Source of the DNA: Accumulibacter sp.
Lineage (GTDB): Bacteria; Pseudomonadota; Gammaproteobacteria; Burkholderiales; Rhodocyclaceae
Assembly: GCA_031267455.1 (NCBI GenBank)
Contig: JAIRZC010000112.1
Span: 1 to 5,104 of the forward strand
Length of the DNA: 5,104 bases
Reading direction: 5' to 3'
The stretch's first letter is position 1, and every line of letters starts with the position of its first letter. The notes under the pieces are model-generated. The model was not told the origin of the DNA and made no database searches. It worked only from the letters and a program-made list of their open reading frames with translations. Shown here piece by piece: positions 1 to 5,104 of this stretch. The position numbers were made by a program, and so were the translations under genes.

Positions 1-1
1 T

Positions 2-43
2 GAACGCGAGGATTTTCACGAACGGGTTTTTCGCCTTGCGTGA
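2..43 (+). CDS. Possible C-terminal tail of an unidentified gene (partial)
   Basis: The frame beginning at base 2 is open from the window edge and ends with TGA at 41-43. It would encode a 13-residue tail ending in FHERVFRLA. The codons resemble those of the other genes here, and the stop would lie 10 nt from the stop of the convergent LysR gene, which is ordinary spacing for converging genes. Nothing in so short a piece identifies a family, and an open frame of this length arises easily by chance in GC-rich DNA. The call is tentative. Confidence 0.3.
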   Translation, partial: EREDFHERVFRLA

Positions 44-53
44 ATCATTCGGA

Positions 54-1001
54 TCAAAGCTGATAAACATCGTTTTCTCCCGTTCCGGTCATCGCCATGT
101 CAACCGCCTTTTTTGTCAGATGCGGCGCGAAAAGAGTAATGAAATCGTATTCGAACTGGCGAAGGTAGATGCCTCGGCGCAAACCGATCCGCGTTGTATT
201 GATCCCGAACAGGTCGATGGCGTCGATTGCCTCCAGGCCCGCGTCGCGGTCCGCGTCGTAGGCCATCCGCGCGATGATGCCAAGGCCGAGACCGAGCTTG
301 ACGTAGGTCTTGATGACGTCCGCGTCGATTGCGGACAGGACGATATTGGGCGACAGGCGCGCGCGCTCGAAAGCGCGGTTGATCAACGAGCGTCCGGTAA
401 AGGCGGGATCGTAGGTGATCAGGGGCCAGCGCGCCAGCGCAAAAAGCGAGATCGGGTTTTCGTCGAGTATCGGGTGCACTTTCGGCGCGACGACGCAATG
501 TCCCCATTGGTAGCAGGGCAGCATGAGGAGCTGCGGACAACGATCGAGCGATTCCGTCGCGATGGCGATGTCGGCTTCGCCTTTGATCGTCCATTCGGCA
601 ATCTGCGGCGGGCTCCCCTGACGCATCGACAAATGGACATCCGGGTAGCGTTCGACGAATTCCTTGACGACGGTCGGCAGGGCGTAGCGAGCCTGTGTGT
701 GCGTCGTCGCGACCACGAGACTGCCGGAATCTCCTCCGGAAAACTCTTCTCCGACCCGTCGAATGTTCTCGGCTTCGCCGAGGATGCGCTCGGCGAAGCC
801 GATCACGCGCCTGCCCGGCTCGGTGATCCCCGTCAGGCGCTTTCCATTGCGTTCGAAAATGATGATGCCCAACTCGTCTTCGAGCTGCCGTATCTGTTTG
901 GAAACACCGGGCTGCGAGGTATACAACGCTTCGGCGGCGTCGGAAACATTCAGGCCGCTCTGCGCCACCTTGGCGAGATATCGGAGTTGCTGGAGTTTCA
1001 T
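54..1001 (-). CDS. cysB: CysB-like LysR-family transcriptional regulator of sulfur assimilation
   Basis: This 315-residue protein has the usual length and layout of LysR-type regulators. An N-terminal winged helix-turn-helix lies at about residues 5-65, with the recognition segment AEALYTSQPGVSKQIRQLE near 23-41. A linker helix and a two-lobed effector-binding domain follow, from about residue 93. The segment TTHTQARYALP (99-109) is a CysB hallmark. Thr100, Gln103, Thr149 and Thr202 match the numbering of the sulfate-contacting residues reported for enterobacterial CysB. In that family the protein is a cytoplasmic tetramer that activates cys promoters, with N-acetylserine as inducer and sulfide or thiosulfate opposing it. 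It is divergent from the cysI operon, so it probably controls that operon and possibly itself. The ATG at 999-1001 gives the standard MKLQQLRY start seen in pseudomonad CysB; no strong ribosome binding site precedes it. A Cbl-type paralogue is the main alternative. Confidence 0.9.
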   Translation of the reverse strand: MKLQQLRYLAKVAQSGLNVSDAAEALYTSQPGVSKQIRQLEDELGIIIFERNGKRLTGITEPGRRVIGFAERILGEAENIRRVGEEFSGGDSGSLVVATTHTQARYALPTVVKEFVERYPDVHLSMRQGSPPQIAEWTIKGEADIAIATESLDRCPQLLMLPCYQWGHCVVAPKVHPILDENPISLFALARWPLITYDPAFTGRSLINRAFERARLSPNIVLSAIDADVIKTYVKLGLGLGIIARMAYDADRDAGLEAIDAIDLFGINTTRIGLRRGIYLRQFEYDFITLFAPHLTKKAVDMAMTGTGENDVYQL

Positions 1002-1020
1002 TTCATCATTTAATAACCGA

Positions 1021-1048
1021 TTGATCTAAGAATCTAACTTAATATTCT
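1021..1048 (+). promoter_or_regulatory. Candidate promoter for the cysI operon
   Basis: TTGATC (1021-1026) and TATTCT (1043-1048), each a four-of-six match to sigma70 consensus, are separated by 16 nt. Transcription would start near 1055 and give a leader of about 70 nt before the cysI ATG at 1124. The weak boxes suit an activator-dependent promoter, as is usual for CysB-controlled genes. It overlaps the leftward candidate promoter, so the two polymerases would compete for the same DNA. Other pairings of boxes are possible in this AT-rich stretch. Confidence 0.3.
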
Positions 1049-1049
1049 T
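1028..1049. promoter_or_regulatory. Inverted repeat, candidate LysR/CysB operator
   Basis: AAGAAT (1028-1033) and ATTCTT (1044-1049) form a perfect inverted repeat with a 10-nt spacer. It lies between a flanking TTGAT (1021-1025) and ATCAA (1055-1059), which form a second inverted pair about a slightly shifted centre. A direct repeat ATCTAA (1024-1029 and 1032-1037) also falls here. LysR-family proteins bind imperfect dyads in such divergent regions, and this one overlaps both candidate promoters. CysB sites are poorly conserved in sequence, so the assignment rests on position and symmetry only. Confidence 0.4.
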
Positions 1050-1059
1050 TTCATATCAA
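1031..1059 (-). promoter_or_regulatory. Candidate sigma70 promoter for the cysB-like gene
   Basis: Read on the minus strand, TTGATA (plus-strand 1054-1059) is a five-of-six match to the -35 consensus. TAGATT (plus-strand 1031-1036) is a four-of-six match to the -10, with a 17-nt spacer. Transcription would begin near 1024, leaving a leader of a little over 20 nt before the ATG at 1001. The region is clearly AT-rich against its surroundings. This was assigned by eye, with no start-site data. Confidence 0.4.
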
Positions 1060-1113
1060 GTTTACGATTGCTACCATTGCCGCTTTGCCGCCTGAAAGTC
1101 GGCCTATAAATTC

Positions 1114-1118
1114 AAGGA
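1114..1118 (+). promoter_or_regulatory. Ribosome binding site deciding the cysI start
   Basis: AAGGA lies 5 nt upstream of the ATG at 1124. It favours that ATG over the in-frame TTG at 1085, which has no purine-rich sequence at a suitable distance and would add 13 residues not typical of the family. Confidence 0.65.
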
Positions 1119-1123
1119 ATGCC

Positions 1124-2815
1124 ATGTACCGCTACGACGCTGTCGATCATAAGCTTTTAAAAGAGCGCGTCGCCCAGCATCGCGGTCAGATCGAGCGCAA
1201 TCTTACGGGATTGCTTTCCGACGAGGAGCTGCGACCGATCCGCCTGCAAAACGGCTTGTATATCGAACGCCACGCTCCGATGCTCAGGGTCGCTGTTCCC
1301 TATGGGCAGCTTTCTTCGAACCAGCTGCGAAAACTCGCGGAAATTTCGCGTCGCTACGACCGCCGTTCCGGGCATTTCACGACGCGACACAATATGCAAT
1401 TCAACTGGCCGGGATTCAAGGAGACGCCCGATATTTTAGAAGAACTTTCGACGGTCGACATGCACGCAATACAGTCGTCCGGAAGTTGTATCCGAAACAT
1501 CACCACGGATCCTTTTGCCGGAGTCGCGCCCGACGAGCGCGAGGACCCGCGCCCGTATTGTGAAATATTGCGCCAGTGGTCGACTTTCCATCCGGAATTC
1601 ACTTTCCTTCCGCGCAAATTCAAGATCGCCGTTTCCGGGAGCGCGGACGACCGCGCCGTCATCCGTTTGCACGATCTCGGCCTGGAGGCGATCAAAAACG
1701 ACGCGGGGGAAACGGGGTTCCGTGTTTTTTCGGGCGGCGGGATGGGACGCGCGCCGATGATCGGACAGGTCGTTCGCGAGTTTTTGCCGCGCAAGCATCT
1801 GCTTTCCTACGCCGAAGCGCTGCTCCGCGTCTATAACCGCCACGGGCGACGCGACAGCCTCTACAAGGCGCGAATCAAGATCCTCGTCGCCGCGCTGGGC
1901 GTCGGTGAATTCACGCGTCAGGTCGAGAGCGAATGGGCTTATTTGAAAGACGGCCCCTCGACGCTGACCGACGCTGAATTCGAGCGAATTTCCCGGCATT
2001 TCGCGCCGCCGCCCTACGAAAACCTGACCGACGATGTTTCTTTATTCACGGGGGAGACTGAAGAAGCTTTCACTTCGTGGATCGAGAATAATGTTTTTCC
2101 GCACAAGGTTCCGGGTTACGCCGCGGTCGTCGTTTCGCTCAAGGCCCCCGGACATCCTCCCGGCGATATCACGGATGTCCAGATGGACGCCCTCGCCGAC
2201 ATCGCCGACCGTTTTGGCTTCGGTGAATTGCGCGTTGGGCACGAGCAGAACCTCGTCCTTTCCGATGTTCGCCGCCGCGACCTTCCTTCCCTCCGGGAAG
2301 CCCTCTTCCCTTTAGGACTCGCGACACCGACCGTCGGCCTTCTGACCGACATGATCTGCTGTCCCGGCGGCGATTATTGCAATCTCGCCAACGCGCGTTC
2401 GCTGCCTCTGGCCAAGGCGATCCAGGAAAAATTCGACGATCCGCGCCGCCTTTGCGCGCTCGGAAAAATCTCGCTCAATATTTCGGGATGCATGAATTCC
2501 TGCGCCCATCACCATGTGGCGAATATCGGAATCCTGGGGGTCGACAAGAACGACAAGGAATATTATCAAGTCTCCCTCGGCGGGCGGCAGGGAAACCGCG
2601 CGAAGATCGGCCGCGTCATCGGTCCGGCTTTTCCGCCCGGCGAGATACCCGGTGTCGTCGAATCGTTGATCGAGGTCTTCATCGAAAATCGTCGACCCTC
2701 CGAAACCTTCATCGACGCCTTCGAGCGCCTCGGCGTCGAACCTTTCCGCGCGCGCGCCTACAAGGGGCGCGACAAAAGTAAACTGGCGCAAACCGACGAG
2801 ATGTCCCATGCCTGA
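1124..2815 (+). CDS. cysI: Siroheme [4Fe-4S] sulfite reductase, hemoprotein (CysI type)
   Basis: This 563-residue cytoplasmic enzyme should catalyse the six-electron reduction of sulfite to sulfide. It has the duplicated nitrite/sulfite reductase layout: a ferredoxin-like half-domain (about 45-110, including LRVAVPYGQL), a first siroheme domain, then a second pair of domains. Siroheme-contacting basic residues are visible as Arg88 in TTRHNMQFNW, Arg124 in RNITTD, and Lys165/Lys167 in PRKFKIAVSG. The four cluster-binding cysteines are Cys413 and Cys419 (CPGGDYC) and Cys456 and Cys460 (SGCMNSC); one of these in this family also bridges to siroheme iron. The length and the MYRYDAVD start resemble pseudomonad CysI. 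The ATG at 1124 is chosen for its ribosome binding site. It is first in the operon and overlaps the next gene by 8 nt. No CysJ flavoprotein is present here, so the electron donor is not shown. An assimilatory nitrite reductase is less likely given the cys neighbours. Confidence 0.93.
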   Translation: MYRYDAVDHKLLKERVAQHRGQIERNLTGLLSDEELRPIRLQNGLYIERHAPMLRVAVPYGQLSSNQLRKLAEISRRYDRRSGHFTTRHNMQFNWPGFKETPDILEELSTVDMHAIQSSGSCIRNITTDPFAGVAPDEREDPRPYCEILRQWSTFHPEFTFLPRKFKIAVSGSADDRAVIRLHDLGLEAIKNDAGETGFRVFSGGGMGRAPMIGQVVREFLPRKHLLSYAEALLRVYNRHGRRDSLYKARIKILVAALGVGEFTRQVESEWAYLKDGPSTLTDAEFERISRHFAPPPYENLTDDVSLFTGETEEAFTSWIENNVFPHKVPGYAAVVVSLKAPGHPPGDITDVQMDALADIADRFGFGELRVGHEQNLVLSDVRRRDLPSLREALFPLGLATPTVGLLTDMICCPGGDYCNLANARSLPLAKAIQEKFDDPRRLCALGKISLNISGCMNSCAHHHVANIGILGVDKNDKEYYQVSLGGRQGNRAKIGRVIGPAFPPGEIPGVVESLIEVFIENRRPSETFIDAFERLGVEPFRARAYKGRDKSKLAQTDEMSHA

Positions 2816-3317
2816 AATCATCAAGGATGACCGTGTCGTCGACGACCCTTGGCAGGCGCTGAGGCTCGGAGAAGGTCAATCGCCCGAAACGCTCGCCCTG
2901 CCGCCGGAGCCGACGCTTTTTCCGCTGTCGGTCTGGAAGGCGCGCAAAGGGGAACTTCTGTCTCGCGCAAGGACCGCCGGCGTCTGGCTTGCAAGCCATG
3001 AGGCCCCGGAAGAGATCGCGGACGATATCGGAAGGCTCGGAATCATTGGAATCGATTTTCCGAAGTTCTTCGACGGTCGGGGGTATTCGAGCGCCCGCCT
3101 CTTGCGCGAGCGCTTTCATTTCAAGGGGGAAATCCGCGCGATCGGCGATGTCCTGCAGGATCAGCTCTTTTTGATGAAACGCTGCGGTATCGACGCTTAC
3201 GCCGTGCGCCCCGACAAGGATATTCGCGCCGCGCTCGCCGGCCTTTCCGGTTTTGGCGAAACGTATCAGGCCGATGTCGACCAGCCGTTTCCGCTCTTTC
3301 GCCGCCGCCCCGTCTGA
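2808..3317 (+). CDS. DUF934 family protein of unknown function, sulfite-reduction associated
   Basis: This 169-residue soluble protein matches the DUF934 family, regularly encoded beside cysI in Proteobacteria and sometimes labelled a putative oxidoreductase without direct proof. Recognisable blocks are FPKFFDGRGYSSARLLR (84-100), GEIRAIGDVLQDQL (107-120), KRCGIDAY (124-131) and a C-terminal YQADVDQPFPLFRRR (153-167). It has one cysteine (Cys126), so no conventional iron-sulfur site is visible; there is also no signal peptide or membrane segment. The first 35 residues look variable. Its ATG lies inside the end of cysI with an 8-nt overlap, suggesting translational coupling, and only a weak purine stretch precedes it. 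Position between two reductases suggests a role in electron delivery or assembly of CysI or CysH; that is inference from context only. Confidence 0.88.
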   Translation: MPEIIKDDRVVDDPWQALRLGEGQSPETLALPPEPTLFPLSVWKARKGELLSRARTAGVWLASHEAPEEIADDIGRLGIIGIDFPKFFDGRGYSSARLLRERFHFKGEIRAIGDVLQDQLFLMKRCGIDAYAVRPDKDIRAALAGLSGFGETYQADVDQPFPLFRRRPV

Positions 3318-3324
3318 GCGCGCG

Positions 3325-4032
3325 ATGAACGCTGATCGCGACGATTTGATTTCCGTCCGGGGGAAAACCCTCGAGGTCGAAAGCTTGATACGGAAAATCG
3401 CGATGGATTACTCGCCCGCCGCGTTCGCCAGCAGTTTCGGCGTGGAAGATATGTTGTTGACCGACATCATCCTCGGAACAAACGCGCCGATCGAAATCTT
3501 TTCGATCGACACGGGCCGGCTTCCGCGGGAAACCCACGATCTGATCGCGAAGGCGCAAACACGTTACGGCGTCCGGATCAAGGTCTATTTTCCGCGTTGC
3601 GAGCTTATCGAGGCCTATGTGCTCGAAAACGGGATCAACGCTTTTTACGACACGGTCGAACTGCGCGAAACCTGTTGCCGCATCCGTAAAGTCGAGCCTT
3701 TGCGGCGCGCGCTCATCGGGAAAAAAGCCTGGATCACCGGTCTTCGCGCGGAACAGTCGAGGACGCGCGGCCTGCTTCGAATCGAGGACTTTGATGAGGA
3801 CAATGGACTGAAAAAATTCAATCCGCTGCTCAACTGGACGGAAAAGGAAGTTTGGGCTTATATCCGGGAAAAACGGGTCCCTTACAACGCGCTGCACGAC
3901 CGTTTTTATCCGAGTATCGGCTGCGCGCCCTGCACGCGGAGCGTTACCGTCGGTGAAGACGCGCGTTCCGGCCGCTGGTGGTGGGAGGACTCGACGAACA
4001 GGGAATGCGGCCTCCATGTGAAAGGTATTTAA
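3325..4032 (+). CDS. cysH: Adenylyl-sulfate reductase, [4Fe-4S] CysH (thioredoxin-dependent)
   Basis: From the ATG at 3325 this is 235 residues, normal for bacterial CysH. It should reduce activated sulfate to sulfite and AMP using thioredoxin or glutaredoxin. The nucleotide-binding fold shows SSFGVEDM (36-43), DTGRLPRET (62-70) and GLRAEQSRTR (139-148). Cys117-Cys118 and Cys200/Cys203 (CAPC) form the CC...CxxC set that binds a [4Fe-4S] cluster. In this family the cluster marks enzymes that accept APS, whereas cluster-less enterobacterial enzymes need PAPS. The catalytic cysteine is Cys228 in ECGLH near the C-terminus. The start is 7 nt after the DUF934 stop. In-frame TTG at 3253 and ATG at 3274 would overlap that gene and add low-complexity residues, so 3325 is preferred, though its ribosome binding site is weak. 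Confidence 0.92.
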   Translation: MNADRDDLISVRGKTLEVESLIRKIAMDYSPAAFASSFGVEDMLLTDIILGTNAPIEIFSIDTGRLPRETHDLIAKAQTRYGVRIKVYFPRCELIEAYVLENGINAFYDTVELRETCCRIRKVEPLRRALIGKKAWITGLRAEQSRTRGLLRIEDFDEDNGLKKFNPLLNWTEKEVWAYIREKRVPYNALHDRFYPSIGCAPCTRSVTVGEDARSGRWWWEDSTNRECGLHVKGI

Positions 4033-4057
4033 CGCGAACTTCCCGTATGGCGTATCG

Positions 4058-4960
4058 ATGACAAGGTATTTTTCCCACCTCGACTGGCTCGAATCCGAAG
4101 CGATTCACATCCTGCGCGAAGTCGCCGGTCAGTGCGCCAATCCTTCACTGCTCTTCTCGGGCGGGAAGGATTCGCTGTGCATACTGCGAATCGCCGAAAA
4201 AGCCTTCCGCCCCGGAAGATTCCCTTTTCCGCTGTTGCACATCGACACCGGACACAACTACAGGGAAGTGGTCGATTTTCGCGACAGGCGAGCCATCGAG
4301 CTTGGCGAACGCCTGATCGTGCGATCCGTCGAAGATTCGATACGGCGCGGCGCCGTCGTTTTAAAATCGCCGGACGAATCGCGCAATAAACATCAGTCGG
4401 TGACGCTGCTCGAAGCCATCGACGAATTCGGCTTTGACGCGTGCATCGGCGGCGCGCGGCGCGACGAGGAAAAAGCGCGCGCCAAGGAGCGCATTTTCTC
4501 CTTCCGCGATGAATTCGGCCAGTGGGACCCCAAGAACCAGCGCCCCGAACTCTGGGACCTTTACAACGCCCGCCGTTTCAATGGCGAAAACATGCGTGTC
4601 TTTCCGATCTCGAACTGGACAGAATTCGATGTCTGGCAATATATCGCGCGCGAACGGCTCGAACTGCCCTCGATCTATTACGCGCACTCGCGCCGCGTCG
4701 TCCGGCGCGGCGGCGCGCTCCAGCCCGTTACCGATATCACGCCGGCGCTTCCCGGCGAAACGGTCGAAATCCTGAGCGTTCGCTTCAGGACGGTCGGCGA
4801 CATCACTTGTACCGCGCCGGTCGAGTCGCAAGCCGATACCGTCGAAAAAGTCCTCTCCGAAACGGCTGGGACAAGGATCACGGAACGCGGCGCGACGCGC
4901 CTCGACGACCAGACTTCCGATGCGTCAATGGAACAACGAAAAAAGGAAGGCTATTTCTGA
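4058..4960 (+). CDS. cysD: Sulfate adenylyltransferase subunit 2 (ATP sulfurylase small subunit)
   Basis: This 300-residue protein is the catalytic subunit of the CysDN ATP sulfurylase, which makes APS and pyrophosphate from ATP and sulfate with energy from GTP hydrolysis by CysN. It is an N-type PP-loop ATPase: SGGKDS is at 34-39, followed by IDTGHNYREVVDFRD (62-76), GGARRDEEKARAKERIFSFR (131-150), RRFNGENMRVFPISNWTEFD (172-191) and VWQYI (192-196). The C-terminal SMEQRKKEGYF is the conserved family ending, so the gene is complete. The length matches the family's usual 300 or so. The gap after cysH is only 25 nt, consistent with one transcript, but I see no clear Shine-Dalgarno sequence before the ATG at 4058. 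Cytoplasmic; partner of the downstream CysN. Confidence 0.95.
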   Translation: MTRYFSHLDWLESEAIHILREVAGQCANPSLLFSGGKDSLCILRIAEKAFRPGRFPFPLLHIDTGHNYREVVDFRDRRAIELGERLIVRSVEDSIRRGAVVLKSPDESRNKHQSVTLLEAIDEFGFDACIGGARRDEEKARAKERIFSFRDEFGQWDPKNQRPELWDLYNARRFNGENMRVFPISNWTEFDVWQYIARERLELPSIYYAHSRRVVRRGGALQPVTDITPALPGETVEILSVRFRTVGDITCTAPVESQADTVEKVLSETAGTRITERGATRLDDQTSDASMEQRKKEGYF

Positions 4961-4977
4961 ATTCCACCGATCTTCCA

Positions 4978-4995
4978 CCCTTCGACACGCTCAGG
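4978..4995. repeat. Half-copy of a dispersed intergenic repeat (resemblance)
   Basis: CCCTTCGACACGCTCAGG lies in the 53-nt gap between cysD and the likely cysN start. It closely resembles one arm of a short repeat of the form CCTTCGACAGGCTCAGG that I recall as common between genes in many bacteria, usually paired with an inverted arm. Only one arm is visible, and no second copy occurs in this window. The identification rests on recall, not on a search. Confidence 0.35.
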
Positions 4996-5013
4996 ATACC
5001 GAAAGAAACTCCC

Positions 5014-5104
5014 ATGCCCGACAACGCCGCGATCGACAACGGACTTCTCCGCTTTCTTACCTGCGGGAGCGTCGACGACGGGAAAAGCACCCTGATCGGA
5101 CGCC
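5014..5104 (+). CDS. cysN: Sulfate adenylyltransferase subunit 1, GTPase CysN (N-terminal fragment)
   Basis: Thirty codons are visible before the window ends. Residues 11-30 read LLRFLTCGSVDDGKSTLIGR, the conserved start of the translation-factor-like GTPase domain of CysN. The Walker A motif is GSVDDGKS, with Gly18, Gly23, Lys24 and Ser25. CysN is the regulatory GTPase subunit of ATP sulfurylase and pairs with CysD, encoded immediately upstream. The ATG at 5014 follows a purine-rich GAAAGAAA (5001-5008) at ordinary spacing. The frame is also open upstream, and a CTG at 4957 overlapping the cysD stop is a possible alternative. Whether the protein carries a fused CysC (APS kinase) domain cannot be told from this fragment. 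Confidence 0.9.
   Translation, partial: MPDNAAIDNGLLRFLTCGSVDDGKSTLIGR

Noticed and set aside
5..44. Possible stem-loop terminator beyond the end of the cysB-like gene (TTCACG at 15-20 with CGTGAA at 39-44; CGCGAGG at 5-11 with CCTTGCG at 34-40)
   Set aside because: The stems are short or mismatched, mutually exclusive in part, have a long loop, and no T-run follows, so an intrinsic terminator is not supported.
36..1013. A 325-codon plus-strand open frame opposite the LysR gene
   Set aside because: It is the antisense shadow of a clearly recognisable CysB-like protein in GC-rich DNA and shows no family features of its own.
1105..1110. TATAAA as a -10 box for cysI
   Set aside because: It is a good -10 match, but no -35 lies at proper spacing, and transcription would begin within the ribosome binding site just before the ATG at 1124.
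1085..1123. Upstream TTG start for cysI adding 13 residues
   Set aside because: The ATG at 1124 has an AAGGA at good spacing, and the MYRYD start matches the family, whereas the added residues do not.
3121..4017. A 298-codon minus-strand open frame opposite the DUF934 and cysH genes
   Set aside because: It spans two well-supported genes on the other strand, is rich in arginine as antisense shadows are, and has no recognisable domain.
4047..4061. Four-codon minicistron (MAYR) whose TGA overlaps the cysD ATG; a similar three-codon one (MMK) precedes the cysB-like start on the minus strand
   Set aside because: Both lack a ribosome binding site, and such short ATG-to-TGA runs arise easily by chance.

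Overview
This window is most of an assimilatory sulfate-reduction locus from a proteobacterium. The protein sequences read like pseudomonad and betaproteobacterial cysteine-biosynthesis proteins, and coding regions are GC-rich with G/C-biased third positions. The order cysI - DUF934 - cysH - cysD - cysN is found across Alpha-, Beta- and Gammaproteobacteria, so I do not assign a class.

Layout. Bases 1-43 may be the last codons of a rightward gene whose body lies outside the window. Bases 54-1001 (minus strand) encode a CysB-like LysR regulator. Bases 1002-1123 are an AT-rich divergent intergenic region with plausible face-to-face promoters and a perfect 6-bp-armed dyad. From 1124 rightward lies a tightly packed cluster: cysI-type siroheme sulfite reductase (1124-2815), a DUF934 protein overlapping it by 8 nt (2808-3317), an iron-sulfur CysH adenylyl-sulfate reductase (3325-4032), cysD ATP sulfurylase small subunit (4058-4960), and the start of cysN (5014 to the window edge). 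The last intergenic stretch carries a short sequence resembling a half-copy of a dispersed bacterial intergenic repeat.

How they work together. CysD with CysN activates sulfate to APS. CysH carries the four cysteines of a [4Fe-4S] cluster and so probably reduces APS directly to sulfite. CysI reduces sulfite to sulfide for cysteine synthesis. The DUF934 protein has no established biochemical role but sits between the two reductases. The CysB-like regulator keeps the threonine/glutamine positions that bind sulfate in enterobacterial CysB, so it probably senses sulfur status and controls the divergent operon.

I see no mobile element, CRISPR array, RNA gene or defence system. No previously undescribed system is evident. 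The points worth a second look are the regulatory intergenic region, the uncharacterised DUF934 protein, the missing electron donor for CysI, and the start and repeat at cysN.
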